The notes beneath the pieces are model-generated. The model ran no database searches and was not told the origin of the DNA. It saw only the letters and a list, made by a program, of their open reading frames with translations. A DNA stretch of 64,000 bases from Paramecium octaurelia (Eukaryota; Ciliophora; Oligohymenophorea; Peniculida; Parameciidae): positions 252,488 through 316,487 of the forward strand of contig CAJJDP010000046.1 in the NCBI GenBank assembly GCA_905182995.1. The letters are read 5' to 3'. The translations under genes were made by a program, and so were the position numbers. Of this stretch, positions 36,123 through 47,869 are shown one piece after another; within the stretch, counting starts at the first letter, position 1; each line of letters starts with the position of its first letter.

Positions 36123-36911
36123 TCAATCAATTTTGCCCCCATTTGTTTTTCTCTTTTTTTTGCTTGGATTTATTAAATCAGCATTTGAAGGAAACTATAC
36201 ATATTGATTTCCATAAAAGGGTATTCCATAAGGACCTTTTCTAGGTAATAATACTTCAGGTGTATTCAAAATCTCTTAGCCTATTGTAAGCAAATTCTTC
36301 TTTGGTGGAGGAGGAGGCTTTTAAAGAGGTGGTTATTCAACATCAATCATTTACTCAGTTTTTTTCTTTCTAGTTGTGTTTACTTCTATTTCTTTAGTAA
36401 ATTACAACTGAGTAGCTTTTAGTACATCAACTAGATCACAAACAAATTAAAATTGTATTTTTCTTGTGTCTTCATCATTTGTTATTGGTAGACCTTAATC
36501 TAAAGGTATCTATCCTTTTAGTTAAACATGTCTTTGTAGAGAGAAATAAAGAACTATGTCTAATTGAGCTTCAAATTGTACAAAATCATATGAATTTTCA
36601 CTAATTGCAAATCTGATTAATTCACAAAAAGAGGAATAAGTTCCTTTGATATCTGTTTTTAGAATCATTTCATCTAAAGCTGCTCTATCAATTTTTTACA
36701 TCCATAACATATTTCCATTATAGACTCTTATTATTACACACAAATCTTTTTTGGATGTTTCTTATTTCTTGAATAGCATCAAATATTTTGTTTCATCATT
36801 TTCTTTATTTTAGGAATGTAAACCATCTAATTTTTGACAAGCTTCTCTATAATCTTCTTTTTTTCTGAATGCATCCATAGGATCTACTTTTTTAGATTAA
36901 TCCTCTTGCAT
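36123..36911 (-). CDS. Possible XRCC4/XLF/PAXX-family end-joining factor (PAXX-like)
   Basis: This is an intronless 262-residue ORF. Residues ~45-130 fit the globular head of the XRCC4 superfamily: alternating strands KDLCVIIRVYNGNMLWMQKI, a helix with ALDEMILK, then FCELIRFAISENSYDFVQFE and LDIVLYFSLQ. A helical stretch follows (FQFVCDLVDVLKATQLQFTK), matching the head-plus-coiled-coil plan. The C-terminus SNADLINPSKKKRKTNGGKI resembles the PAXX Ku-binding tail (SLINPGFKSKKPAGGVDF). A Pro-rich linker (PPPPPKK) lies between. PAXX stabilises Ku at DNA breaks in non-homologous end joining, a pathway ciliates need for programmed DNA excision. The match is from memory; a structure search would decide it. 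Confidence 0.55.
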
Positions 36912-37011
36912 TAATTATCTTATAAGTTTTATATCAAAAAATCCCTCCTTAAAAGTAAAAAGATTAACTATCCAAATATTAGATAACAATTTTGTAACAA
37001 ATATAAATAAA

Positions 37012-37202
37012 ATGATTTCATAAACAAAATATCATAACTCTCTAAACACCCGCTATAATTCAAGTGCTAATACATAGAATTCTGAGAAAGATGAAGATGT
37101 TTAAAATTTAAGATTAAATCTACAATTGAAGAGAGTAAAGATATTTAAGATCTTAAAATCGAAATAGTACTACCATAAACCTAGGCTCTTCAATTTCTTT
37201 GA
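37012..37202 (+). CDS. Possible very small protein, splice not settled
   Basis: The N-terminal frame MISQTKYHNSLNTRYNSS, NTQNSEKDED is clearly coding-like, and so is the end STIEESKDIQDLKIEIVLPQ then TQALQFL and TGA at 37200-37202. They are in different frames. Joining them needs loss of 14 nt (GTTTAAAATTTAAG), shorter than any other intron here, or an assembly indel. The predicted size is about 58 residues. No family. Confidence 0.35.
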
Positions 37203-37401
37203 ATTAAAATCATTAAATATAGCATTTTATTCTATTATAATATTATTTATGTTATAATCAACTTAATTCAACATGTTATTCAATTTCAAAATCTTACTTT
37301 GATTAATTTGGCATTACTTTGATAAATCAATTTATTGATAATATTGATAAATGAGACAGTGATTAGAATTATTAAATATAATAAAATATTTTTAACTGTT
37401 A

Positions 37402-38093
37402 ATGAAATATTCTTAAACAACTGTAAATGTGTTCATAGACATTAGCTTTCAAATTAGCCATCCTAATTTAATATACCTGTGGGCAGAAGTGATTCCTCAA
37501 ACTGGAATGATGTTAAAAAAGGGATAAGAGATAAAGTTTACTCAAAGGTTTAGGGATTCGAGAATTAGAAGTTTATTTAAAAAAGCGAATTACTTTACAA
37601 TTTTAAGAATCAAGAAGAAAAGAATTCAGGTTAGCCTTTATCTCATAGATAATCAGCAACTCATTTAAGAAATCTAATGGACAATAAATTTCCAAAGTAG
37701 GAATCTCCAATTAAAATGGGTTTGACCCGTGCGATTTATTCTCCAAGTTAGAAACAATATCATCCATTGGATGACATTTAAATAAAGAATAATTATCAAA
37801 GTGCATTTGGTTCTGCAATAAGTAAGGATAAGGTCAAAATTTAATCAACCAAAAAAGAATAATAATACTCTTCCTCTTCTAAACCATTGACAGATTTGTT
37901 AGATATGAAAAGGAACAAAGCAGTAACAGAGAGAGCAACCCTCGCAGAAATTATAAGAATTTCAAACCATCTTCAAGATGTTTAATAAGCCGAAGCCACT
38001 TAATTAAGTAGTGCATATTTATAAGAGCTTATAGCTTTATAATAAAATATAGGGAAAGTACTTAAAAATACATCTCATAAAGCTTACAAATGA
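37402..38093 (+). CDS. Unknown Ser/Gln-rich protein
   Basis: This encodes 222 residues with one 23-nt intron (GTAAATGT...CATTAG) after MKYSQTT; without the intron no long frame carries a start. The protein is hydrophilic and low-complexity (SDSSNWNDVKKGIRDKVYSK, RAIYSPSQKQYHPLDD), with a helical C-terminal part (RATLAEIIRISNHLQDVQQ, YLQELIALQQNIGKVLKNT). No recognised domain. The stop at 38091-38093 lies next to a possible convergent small ORF. Confidence 0.7.
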
Positions 38094-38094
38094 A

Positions 38095-38283
38095 TCAAAC
38101 AATCTACATATATATAAATTATATATTAATATATTATTTAATGATTGAATACAATTTTATTACCTGTCCTACATACTAAAAATTGTTCATTTTTATAGTT
38201 TGATAGCCATAATTTAATTCAATCATCAAAAATTGATTTGTATATTATTTTTATATACCTATTAAAGGATTGGTTTCATTCAT
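38095..38283 (-). CDS. Doubtful small ORF
   Basis: This is a 62-codon frame MNETNPLIGIQKQYTNQF ... FIYMQIV ending one base from the stop of the convergent gene. The first part is plausible, the end looks like translated spacer. Low confidence. Confidence 0.25.
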
Positions 38284-38404
38284 GCATGTAGGAAATTAAT
38301 GAATTCCTTTAAAAAGCACACTGATTTTTTATGAAGATGATTGAGAGAGTAATTTTATAAAATGATATAAATAATGCTTGAATAATTGATTTGATTTATA
38401 ATGA

Positions 38405-38633
38405 TCATGCACTTTTTGTTTTATAATAATTTCCTTCATTGACATCTCCGTCATATTCATCATAATATGTTAAACCTATTTTAAGATTAATTATTACCAG
38501 ATTGCAATACAGTTGCTGCATATGTTGGGACTCCGAGTAAAACTGGGAAATACATGAATTGAACTGGGATCAATATAAGCATGCCTGCTCCAAAAAATGA
38601 ATTCTTCACATTCCAAAAGATTCTTCTAATCAT
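38405..38633 (-). CDS. Small membrane protein, unknown
   Basis: This encodes 68 residues with one 22-nt intron (GTAATAAT...AAATAG) after LQSG. There is one hydrophobic segment (FGAGMLILIPVQFMYFPVLL), a positively charged N-terminus (MIRRIFWNVKN) and an acidic Tyr-rich C-terminus (YYDEYDGDVNEGNYYKTKSA). The layout suggests an organelle membrane subunit, possibly mitochondrial; this is inference. Frame exact (207 nt). Confidence 0.6.
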
Positions 38634-38671
38634 ATAAAATTAAATATTTTAATTAATATATTATTATTTAA

Positions 38672-39005
38672 TCAATACTACTTTGGATTGTTTCTCATTA
38701 AATATTATCTATAAAACATAATTAACTTGATATACCCTAAATAAATGCAAGGATTAAAACGCTCTCTTTCTTCAGGATCAATCTTTTCAGGGTTCTATAT
38801 CATTGTTTCTAATTCCTTTGATAATTCTTCTATTCCATCCATTAACAATGGCAACAATGTTTATTGGATTTCTTTGTATTTCTAAAATTAAAATCTAGTT
38901 TTCTACATCTTCCCCTCCAGGTATTTTACTTAACTCTCGTTTGATCACATCTAGCGGTACTGTATAATTTGGATCTTAAAGTAACTGTTTAACATTCTTT
39001 GACAT
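38672..39005 (-). CDS. Dpy-30-motif protein
   Basis: This encodes 93 residues with two introns (25 and 27 nt) and an exact frame. The C-terminus TLLPLLMDGIEELSKELET ... NPCIYLGQYLMRNNPKQ fits the Dpy-30 dimerisation motif (PxLLxGLxxLA...P..YLxxYLLxNNP). Dpy-30 motifs dock AKAP-type amphipathic helices, in COMPASS methyltransferase complexes or in axonemal radial spokes. Which of these applies here cannot be told. N-terminus: SKNVKQLLQDPNYTVPLDVI. Confidence 0.75.
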
Positions 39006-39168
39006 TATTAAAAATAAATATATATATATAAGAAATATTGATTAAATCTCTAAAACTTGACTTATTTGATTTCTTATTAAATTCACATTGTTATTTTAAT
39101 ATGTGTAATGAGTATTTTATCAATTTCAATTTCAATGATCAATTAAATAATAATAATATTTATGATAT

Positions 39169-41550
39169 TCACACATTTTGATTCTCTTCAATTAAATCCT
39201 CATCAAATTCTCTATATCCTAGTCCCCTTTCAACCATTTTTTATCCATATGCTCTTGCCGATTATTGTTATTCCATTTTATGATCCTATTTCTTAGAGAA
39301 ATGATGCCTATTCTTATATATAAAATAGACGATGGCAGCAAAAATACAAATTAACATAAAGTCCCAAATCTAGATAATGATATGATATTTACATTTCTGA
39401 ATTTCCAAAATTTGAATCCAGGACATAATAGTCTGACTGGATTATATTCAACCCCACCTTAACATTTGTTACCTGCCACTCTACGATAACCTCTAGTGAC
39501 TTCGTAATAATCTTCACAATTTTCAGGAGCTTCGAAGTTTTATTCATAAAGTTCATAAGGAATGCATTTGGCATTAGGATCAGAATTCTCTCTATGGAAA
39601 TTGAGATCACATTCCCAATCTTCTTCAGTACATTAACAATATTGAACTGAATGTTACCTTTGTAAATCTTCTCCATTAAAACATTTAGCATCCCTCTTTC
39701 TTCTTACATATTCTACTCTCATTCCCATTAAACAATCTGGATTAATCTTACCTGTAGGTGACCATAACTCATAATCACTATTCTCACTTGATGGTGAGTC
39801 TTCTCCTGTGCATTCTCTACCATGAATTTAAGAAAAATCAATTTTAACAATATTTCCTTATTCAATATTTTCTTCATTTATGAATAAATCTGATGTTCCA
39901 TAAATGATAAATCTAGTACCAATATTAGAGGGTTCAGTTATGATATTAGTAATTTCAATCGGTTGTTCACTAAATTAGAATACCTCCCAGGTCAATCCTT
40001 CATTCCATGAATACTTCAGCACTTTTGTAGCTTATTGATCGCTTGCTAATACTATGACACCACCGTGATCCCCGATTTCATAAATGTGAGATCCCTTGGC
40101 TATTTCAAACCATGTTAACCCTCCATCCCTTGACATGTAAGTATTAACTTGATCTGGTCTATAACTTAAATATTTTCCAATGTTTCCTGTCCCTAATATC
40201 AAACCGATTGAATTTTTGGTTGAATAAAATGGACCGAATTACATTTTTGTAGAAACTGAGTGCAAATGTAAAGAACATGATTTAGAGTCACATTACAACT
40301 TTTTACCTTCAGAATCAACGACAGGTGGTGTCAATGATTACCATCTACTTCCCTTATCAAAAGTAATTTTAGTTTATTTAAACTTGCTTAAATCCCCTTC
40401 CTTTATTCTTGGAGAGTCCTCATCAATTTCAGATTAATATAATTCTGCTTGCTCTGATGCATAAACATTTGCAATGTAAATTCCTTCCAAACCCAAGACT
40501 CTCTCAAAATCACATTATCCTTCTTCAGTTCTCACTGTGTAATTTAATGAGATTCTATATCTGGAGGCGGTTGAATCTGAGATATAAGTTGTACCCATAA
40601 TCGAACTGGGTTTTAGATGATTAATGTTAATAAATGCTCCGTATTAGGAATCAACTATGGTATAACTATGATCTTTAAGTATGTCTGGCATTTGGACATA
40701 TCTAAAGTTGTATTCATACTGATCAGATTCAGATACTAGTAATGTAACTTCTTGATTGGATGAATTCATAACTTAAGCTACAAATACATGATTAGGGGTC
40801 AATTGAAATTTATTGCCTTAATTAACTAACATCGTTTTCGTTTTCATAAAATCATCACTATAAAATAAATGAGTCTTCATGTTCCACCCTGACAATTATT
40901 AATGTCCCTTTCCATTAGGCTCATAAGTAATCATTATCCTCTCCTCTGGGATTACTTCATTATTAGGACTTTTAAATCCCCATGAATATTAATTTACATA
41001 TTTAGCAATAACTTCCCAATTCAAACCCATATCTTAACTAACCATCAGATCCTTAGTTACATAACAATCCTTTTATTTCATTTGACACTTGGACCATGAA
41101 GATGCTAATATCCAATCTTTTCGCTTAGGGTGAAATTAAAATTCCCTCATTTATCTGCCAGTATATATCGCATTTATTGTCTATCCACAATCAGGGGATA
41201 TCCAATTAACAAATTCTGTTCCTAGGAATATTATTAATTGTGGGTCTATTGGACTTTTTTATATTTTATTTACTACTCCTACTTTTTCATTTTCATCCTA
41301 TAATACAAGCAATCCCTTTCTGTGGAATACTTCTGCCAACTTCTACCAATCATCTCCGTTATCCTAACTTAAATAGATTGTTCCTTTTGAACTCATAACT
41401 AAGATCTAAAATAATTAGGGAGTCATTGAATACATTGTCATTAGACTGATTATGAGCACCACACCAGACGATGTCTATAATAGCACTGTCCATATTAGAA
41501 ATACTAACTTCTATTGCGTTCACAATACTAAACAATAACAAATTAAACAT
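39169..41550 (-). CDS. Sortilin/Vps10-domain type I receptor
   Basis: This encodes 776 residues. The signal peptide (MFNLLLFSIVNAIEV) is followed by a Vps10 beta-propeller: SSKGTIYLSQDNGDDWQKL, FVNWISPDCGQT, MVSQDMGLNWEVIAKY and SRDGGLTWFEIAKGSHIY are Asp-box-like blades. A Cys-rich 10CC module follows (RRKRDAKCFNGEDL, YCQCTEEDWECDL). A 28-nt intron (after SNDN) and a 23-nt intron fit; the last exon carries the membrane helix (DFMLICIFAAIVYFIY) and a short acidic tail (REFDEDLIEENQNV). In ciliates sortilins sort proteins to lysosome-related secretory organelles such as trichocysts or mucocysts; that makes a link with the TMP genes plausible but inferred. Confidence 0.9.
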
Positions 41551-41581
41551 ATGACAAGTTATCTTATATTATATAATTCAT

Positions 41582-44214
41582 TCATTTATTTTTCATATGT
41601 GAAGAATATAGCTTTGCAGTAAATTAAGTAAGTTAATCAATCTATTTTTGCATAAAACTTTATTCTCTTTCAATCGTCTATCTAAAAGAAATCGATAATA
41701 CAACAACATACATATATTCCTCTGCCTCCTGTACACTTCTTTGTTTCAATAGATCTATGCGTTCTAAATTCTACAATTGATTCTTGAGCTACTGGGTCAA
41801 TTTCTTATGTTCCTAATCCTTGGTTGGTTTAGTTAGTTTAACTAAGAACTACTCCATTTTCTCAGTGTCTCTTGAAGATTAATCCAAATCGGGTATAATA
41901 ACACCAGGCTTGTTAAGTAATGTATTCCATTCAATGCCTATGAAATAACAATAAAGGAATTAAGAACCTTTAAAGAACTTGTGCTACTTAATTTCATCAA
42001 TGGAGACATGGCCAATCCTCTTCTTGTAATCTTATTCTAAGAGCCGAGTAAGAAGATCATAGGAGTCATAAGAAATGCATTCTTCTCCATCATCTCCCAA
42101 TTTGGGCCATTCAATCCTTAAATTGAGAATGTTCTCAAATATCTTCTCCACAGTGTCATCATTAAAAGGTGCAACTCCACAGAGCATTTCATACATGATA
42201 ACACCCAAACTCCAATAATCTGCTGAATAATTAGTTACTGACACACCTTGGATAATTTCAGGTGCTATATAATCAGGAGTGCCAATAATCCTACATTAAA
42301 AATGATATGTCAATACTTTTTATTACTACTGTTCTTAGATTCAATGAAAATGGACTCAGCCTTTTTGATGTGCTCATAAAATTCTGATGAATCATTAACC
42401 TACTAAGAGATACAGTCAGGCAACACTTAACCTTCTCTTTTCATTTTTAATCTGCTATTCAAACCCTTCTCTGATAATCCAAAGTCAGCCAATTTGGCAT
42501 GTCCTTATGAATCCAATAAAATGTTTTCTGGTTTTAAATCTCTATGTACTATATTCTAATTCCTCAAATATTCCAATGCCAATACTATTTCAGCCATATA
42601 ATGTCTCACATAAAATTCATCCAACGCTGTGTATGTCTTCAAAATACTAGCCAAATCACCACCGACCATATATTCTTAGACAAAACATAAGTAATGCTCA
42701 TGTACAAATGAGAAGTATGCCTTCACAACGAAATGACTATTAAGGATTTCAAATATGTTTCTCTCTGCCTTCAATTACTCTAAGAAAGCCTCTAAATTCT
42801 ATTGGTTATGATTTAATTAATACTCGCTAAGCACAATCAATAATCTTTAAAGCATACATATCTCCAGACCCTTTCTTTTTCACTTAGAAAACCCATCCAT
42901 AGGCTCCCTTACCCAAAGGTTTAATGAATTCAAAATCCTTAATGCCAACATTCTTCTACTCAATTGATACTGAAGAATTGGTCTTGATCATGTCGGAATC
43001 AGAGTGATACCCCTTGTCAGTGTGAACAGGATCAATCTATTCCTAAATCAGCTGAGGACTATTATTCGAAGCATTACTGCTGAATTTACTTTTTTTAGGT
43101 ATTGAAACTTATTATTAAGAAGAAGATGTTGGAGTACTGGCTTATTAAAAGTCTTGGGAGTGGAAATTAGAGACTCTCTTCTTCTATTGAATTTTGAGTT
43201 ATCTTCTCAGAGGATTTGATGCATTAGATTTGCTAGACTCTTCATCTAAGGATGAATTGCTATGTTCTTCTTTTATAGAGGGTGCTTTATTGTCTCCAAC
43301 ATCAGAATCATAAGAGAATGGCTATTTCACACTGTCGGAATCTGTATGATCATTTATGAAACCTGCTGTATATGGTTTATTAGAAATTCTTGGACTGTCA
43401 CAACCTTCATTCACCTTAAAGATTGAAGTATTCATTTTGAATTCTCTTCTTCTAGGAATGACTGGTTGATTCTGTCTTTCTCCTTCTTCCTGTTCAAATA
43501 TGGGATCAACAACACGATTTCTTGGAGATTGAGAAACTTAAGAAAACTTTGATTAGCGAAAGGAGAGTGAGTTTTGTTTGGCAAAGGACTTTTTCATAGC
43601 TTAAATTTTGGTTAATTGGAGAGTCATGTCATATTGTTAATGATGACCTTCCTGTTTCTTGAAATATTCCATTCGATCTAGGATGCTCTTATGAGCACGT
43701 GTTATGATGGTCTTAGCTTCATTACTCTCTATGTAATTGCCTGCATTCGACAGATCATTAAGGATGACCAGATTTTCTATTTAGTCAGATAATTCTTACA
43801 CTTAGGATCATCATTAGATTAATTCACTATTTTATCAGCATAATTAATAATTATAGTCATAGCATTATTGATATTGATTAACTCTTATTCGTTCTCTTGT
43901 TCATCCATATTGAATGTTTAGGTTCTTCTGAATTTATTATTATTTTTTTATACTTTCTTATTTTTACTAACTATTATCAAATCTTACTTTATTAACGCTT
44001 GTTTAACTTAAGCATTTCTCTTCTCTTAATAGGCTGCTTCGCAAAGATTTGCCATTTCCAAATTCAATTCTAATATTCGTTTCTTTGCCTCAGCAGATTA
44101 TTGACATTCCTCACAATGATTTTTCATTTCAAAAGCTTGTACTTTTTTTTCACATATCCTACAGATCAATAACTCAAGTGATTTTTTATCCAACTTCTTC
44201 ATGTCCATGTTCAT
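41582..44214 (-). CDS. IRE/MAST-type AGC protein kinase with zinc finger
   Basis: This encodes about 840-850 residues. The N-terminus has a C2HC finger (LLICRICEKK ... NHCEECQQS) as in plant IRE and related MAST kinases, then a Ser-rich linker. The kinase domain starts FEFIKPLGKGAYGWVF, with YALKII, HRDLKPENILL, DFGLSEKG, a long insert in the activation segment, then GTPDYIAPEII and DYWSLGVIMYEMLCGV. Introns of 23, 25 and 26 nt restore frames. A 30-nt GT...AG segment near the C-terminus (41678-41735 region) is a multiple of three without TGA, so splicing there cannot be decided from frame. The gene ends 31 bp upstream of the sortilin start. Confidence 0.88.
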
Positions 44215-44253
44215 TACTCTAAAATACGAAACATTTCTACTGCTATATATTTT

Positions 44254-45137
44254 TCATTTTAATTGATGCCCATTTATATTGGAATGATGTATTATTCTTG
44301 CTAATCCAATCACCCTCCAACATATGTAATGCTATTCGTAATTTATTTGACAATATTCGAATCGATCTAGAAACAAGATATCACTTAATTGTTACTTAGT
44401 TGACATCTTCTTTGTAATGGACTTCTTCATTTTTACTACATCTAAACGTTGAACATCTTCTATTGCATTCTAAACCTTAAGATCCATTTCCCCGTAATGC
44501 TCGTAATTTTATTGGCTGAAGTATTCTTAACAAGATTTTAAGGTTAATACTACTTTTTGTATAGAATCTCTCTATTGAATTGTATTTCCCAAATAATACA
44601 TACTGTTGTTATTTAATGATATTGTGATAAGATATCTATTATTTCCTTCACACTTGAGGAATCAGGGTTTAATTATTATATTCTACGCTCAATTTGGTCC
44701 ATTAAAATATATAATAAATAATCACAATTGCTAAGCTTTCCTCATTCGCACTTAAATTCGATGCTACATTTACTCTTCCTCTTCTTAACACTTCTACTAC
44801 ATCTATCTTATCAGTAATTGCTTCTGGTATTTGTAATCTACCTAAAATTAGCATATCATTCACCAGTCTCCAATTTATCTAATGCCATCTAAGCTTAAGA
44901 TCTATATTTCTGAAGGCGGTCATTTAAACTACATTTCTCATCTCCTCGTACATTCATCTTATTGTAACTCTCCTTCAGAATGTTATGATCATTGAATTTC
45001 TTCACCAAACAAAAAGGACTCCCGTAACTATTCGAAAAACAATTCTTTTGCTTGCATTTCTAAATAAAATCTAATCAATCAATTTTATATACTGCACCTT
45101 TCGATTCCTCATACTTATGTATTCTCTCACTTGTCAT
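44254..45137 (-). CDS. Unknown protein, 254 residues
   Basis: Four introns (33, 22, 32, 32 nt) give an exact frame from MTSERIHKYEESKGA to NINGHQLK. Helical, hydrophilic segments dominate (YLLYILMDQIERRIQQLNPD, SSVKEIIDILSQYHQ, VQNAIEDVQRLDVVKMKKS). The Cys-containing start of exon 2 (KCKQKNCFSNSYGSPFCLVK) is unusual. No family recognised. It is tandem with the IRE-type kinase, 40 bp apart. Confidence 0.65.
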
Positions 45138-45553
45138 CAAATTTTAACTACTTTTTAATTATAAATTATAACTTAATCACTATTATTAGTACTTATCTTT
45201 CAGAGCTTTTAAATTATTGAACTAAGAAGATTTATAATAAAATATCAAGCGATTTAAATCTATGACTATTTTGAATTTCATCTTTTTTGCATTAGACATT
45301 AATAAATGAGTTGTAGTATACTATCAATAGCGATTATTATAGATTTGGAAACATCCTTATAAATTAGATAAATTGTCAAAAGGAGCTTGTTATTGCTATA
45401 AAGATATGTATTGAAACACATAAATCTTGATGACACTTTAAAATGCACTAGATTTAGCTTTTAAAGTAATCCTTTATTTTTATTATAAATAATATATGAA
45501 AGGTCATGCTGATAATAGTAGAACAATATCAAAAAGAAGATATAAATTGATTA
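45138..45553. other. Gap with short coding-like fragment
   Basis: Mostly AT-rich. Around 45325-45415 the plus strand reads WKHPYKLDKLSKGACYCYKD, which looks coding, but no start or continuation was found. Confidence 0.35.
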
Positions 45554-47092
45554 TCATTTAAATAGTTACAATTCTTCCGTCATTTATTCAAATTACTCCA
45601 AAAATTTGATATTATCTACAAACAGAGTAGAATCTGAATCCACTGAACTAGGATTAATCTTTACTATCTTTATCAAAGCTTTGATGTCATATGAAGGTAT
45701 AAGAGTGTTCTTACATTATATATATGATTTAATATAATATAGGGGAAAGTGTGTTTCATCTTATAGATCTTATCCTTCTTTAGGGAATTGCAATCTCCTT
45801 TCCACTTCTTTGATGTAAAGCTCATCAAGATAATATTCATTCAATAGATTCTTTACTTGAATAACAAGAACTTGGTTAATATAGGGTTATAAGATTTATT
45901 ATCTGAATAATTCAGCTTTTACATCTTTCACTCTAGCATGCAAAGGCAATCCTACATACTCTCCAACTAAGTAAGGAAACAAACCATTCTTGACGGCATA
46001 TATGAATGCCTCGCTTTCAAACTTCTAATTAGTCAAAAACTTATTGTATGCTGGACTTTTTAATAGCCTCATCATGATTCCCTTAACTACATTGGAGTAA
46101 AAGGCATTATCAAATAATTTAGTAATAAATGGTATTGGCTTTTATAATAGATAACGATATTCTTCGAATTGGTTGAGAGCTCTTTCGATAAAAATGAAAT
46201 TATATTTTGCTTTTATTAGCACCTAAGAGATTGCATACTTAATATAGAATATTTCCAAGTAGGTAATTTGTTGTGTGGTGAAAAATGCTATAATTTGTTC
46301 AAAATCGAGTGTGCTTTCATAATAAACTCCTTTAAAAAGTTCAAGCATGATTGCTTTGAATTATATAACACTAGAATTTTAAAAGAATAATTTCATAATT
46401 TCTTAAGCCAAGAGATAATCAACCACGTTTTCTGAGAATTCATCTGCTTGCATTTTATCAATCCTCACAACATTGTTTCCTCTCTCTCTTTCCCATTTAT
46501 TAGTAAATGAAATTTCATCAAACGAGATCTTCTTAGGTTTAGGTTTTCTCACAAAATACCTACTTAAATTAATTTCATTATATGGCTATTATAATTATGG
46601 TAAATGATTCAAGTTTTATTGTTGGTCTTGTGAATTCTTTTGAAATTATACCAAATCTTTGATGGTGATGTTTTTGCTTTAATTTTCAATCCTCTAATTT
46701 TTGTATAAACCTATAAAAAAGCTTTGCTATTATGGCATTTCAAGATTAGCTTAAGATTGATACTATAATTTTTTAGGCACTGAGTTTGATTGATGATTGA
46801 CAATCGATTATTAGATATTAGTATTAATTTGCTCAATAGACTCCTACTTAAAATGGGAATATTGCTCTTTCAATACTGAGGATTGTCTCTTTCTCATTCG
46901 ATTAGTGGATTGCTAATTATCAGATTATAATGAGGGAAGGAGAGGATTTAGATAAATCTTTCTGACAGCAGCACTTAACTTATCATTAGATCTATGTTTC
47001 AATTTAGATCTCTCATCCAAATACCTCTAGTATTTCTCAACTACGATTTTATACTCTTGACTGGTGGTTCCATTATTGTGAGATTATAACAT
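45554..47092 (-). CDS. Unknown 512-residue protein
   Basis: This is one open intronless frame from MLQSHNNGTTSQEYKIVVEK to MTEELQLFK. The first ~190 residues are polar; from ~200 the protein is well-structured in appearance, with many helices (DKMQADEFSENVVDYLLAQE, IMLELFKGVYYESTLDFEQI, VVKGIMMRLLKSPAYNKF, VKNGLFPYLVGEYVGLPLHA). No family recognised. The open frame extends upstream of this ATG into the region of the next gene, only 10 bp away, so the two could be one gene if an intron or indel was missed. Confidence 0.65.
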
Positions 47093-47102
47093 ATTAATAA
47101 TA

Positions 47103-47782
47103 TCATAATTTGCATCTTCTCACTTATTTATTTATGATTTGTGCCAATTTCACTAATTCAGACACATAATTCTTAGACAATTATTGTACTTCACTCTATG
47201 TACTCCCTTCAACTCTATTTCTAATATCAATCAATTCTTTCAGTGGCAACTTATCCATCACACTTGTTTTAAGCGGTTAAGCAATAACAGGTTTTTCTAT
47301 AAAGCTTGAAGTGAATTTTCCTGTTGATTGTTATTTTGTATCCAATTTAGTTTGGGAGGCAAATCTATTGGAAATATGCAAAGTCATGCCAACTGATCTT
47401 TAGGATAATCTGCTTTAAGGAGGATCAGCAAATTATTCTATTTTGCATTGGATACTAGACCTCAAAGATCCGTCATGTTTCAAAATATTATGTGAATTGT
47501 CTTTATATGAAGACATCTTTTTGAAAATATCTTCAAAAGATGGAATACTAAACTTAAGCTTTTCTTATACCTTCCCCTCAATTCTTAAGCTTAAGATGAT
47601 TTAACGGTTTTTGGGGCAGTACCCTTTACGTAGATCTATTGTTCTTGATTGCCCAATTGTTGCATCTTTGAATAGACACTCTCTCGAAATTTTCCTAGAT
47701 TAAACTCTGACTCATCATTTTTAGTCAATGATGAATATCTTAACTAATGGTCAGATTAACGATGGGAGTTTCTCTTTAACAT
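47103..47782 (-). CDS. Unknown protein, possibly the 5' part of the downstream gene
   Basis: This encodes 218 residues with one 23-nt intron (GTATAAG...GTTTAG) after ELRG, frame exact. It is Ser/Gln-rich and basic (SKMQQLGNQEQQIYVKGTAP, LHISNRFASQTKLDTKQQ), ending KLAQIINKQVRRCKL. The TGA at 47103-47105 is followed after 10 bp by the ATG of the next gene on the same strand, an unusually tight tandem spacing. No acceptable intron joined them in my hands. Confidence 0.55.
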
Positions 47783-47869
47783 CTTAACGATTTTTATAAT
47801 AAATTATATTATTAATATAGTCAAACTAATACTAAAGATTTTGCTTTCTAAGTAATGCATAATTAAAAT

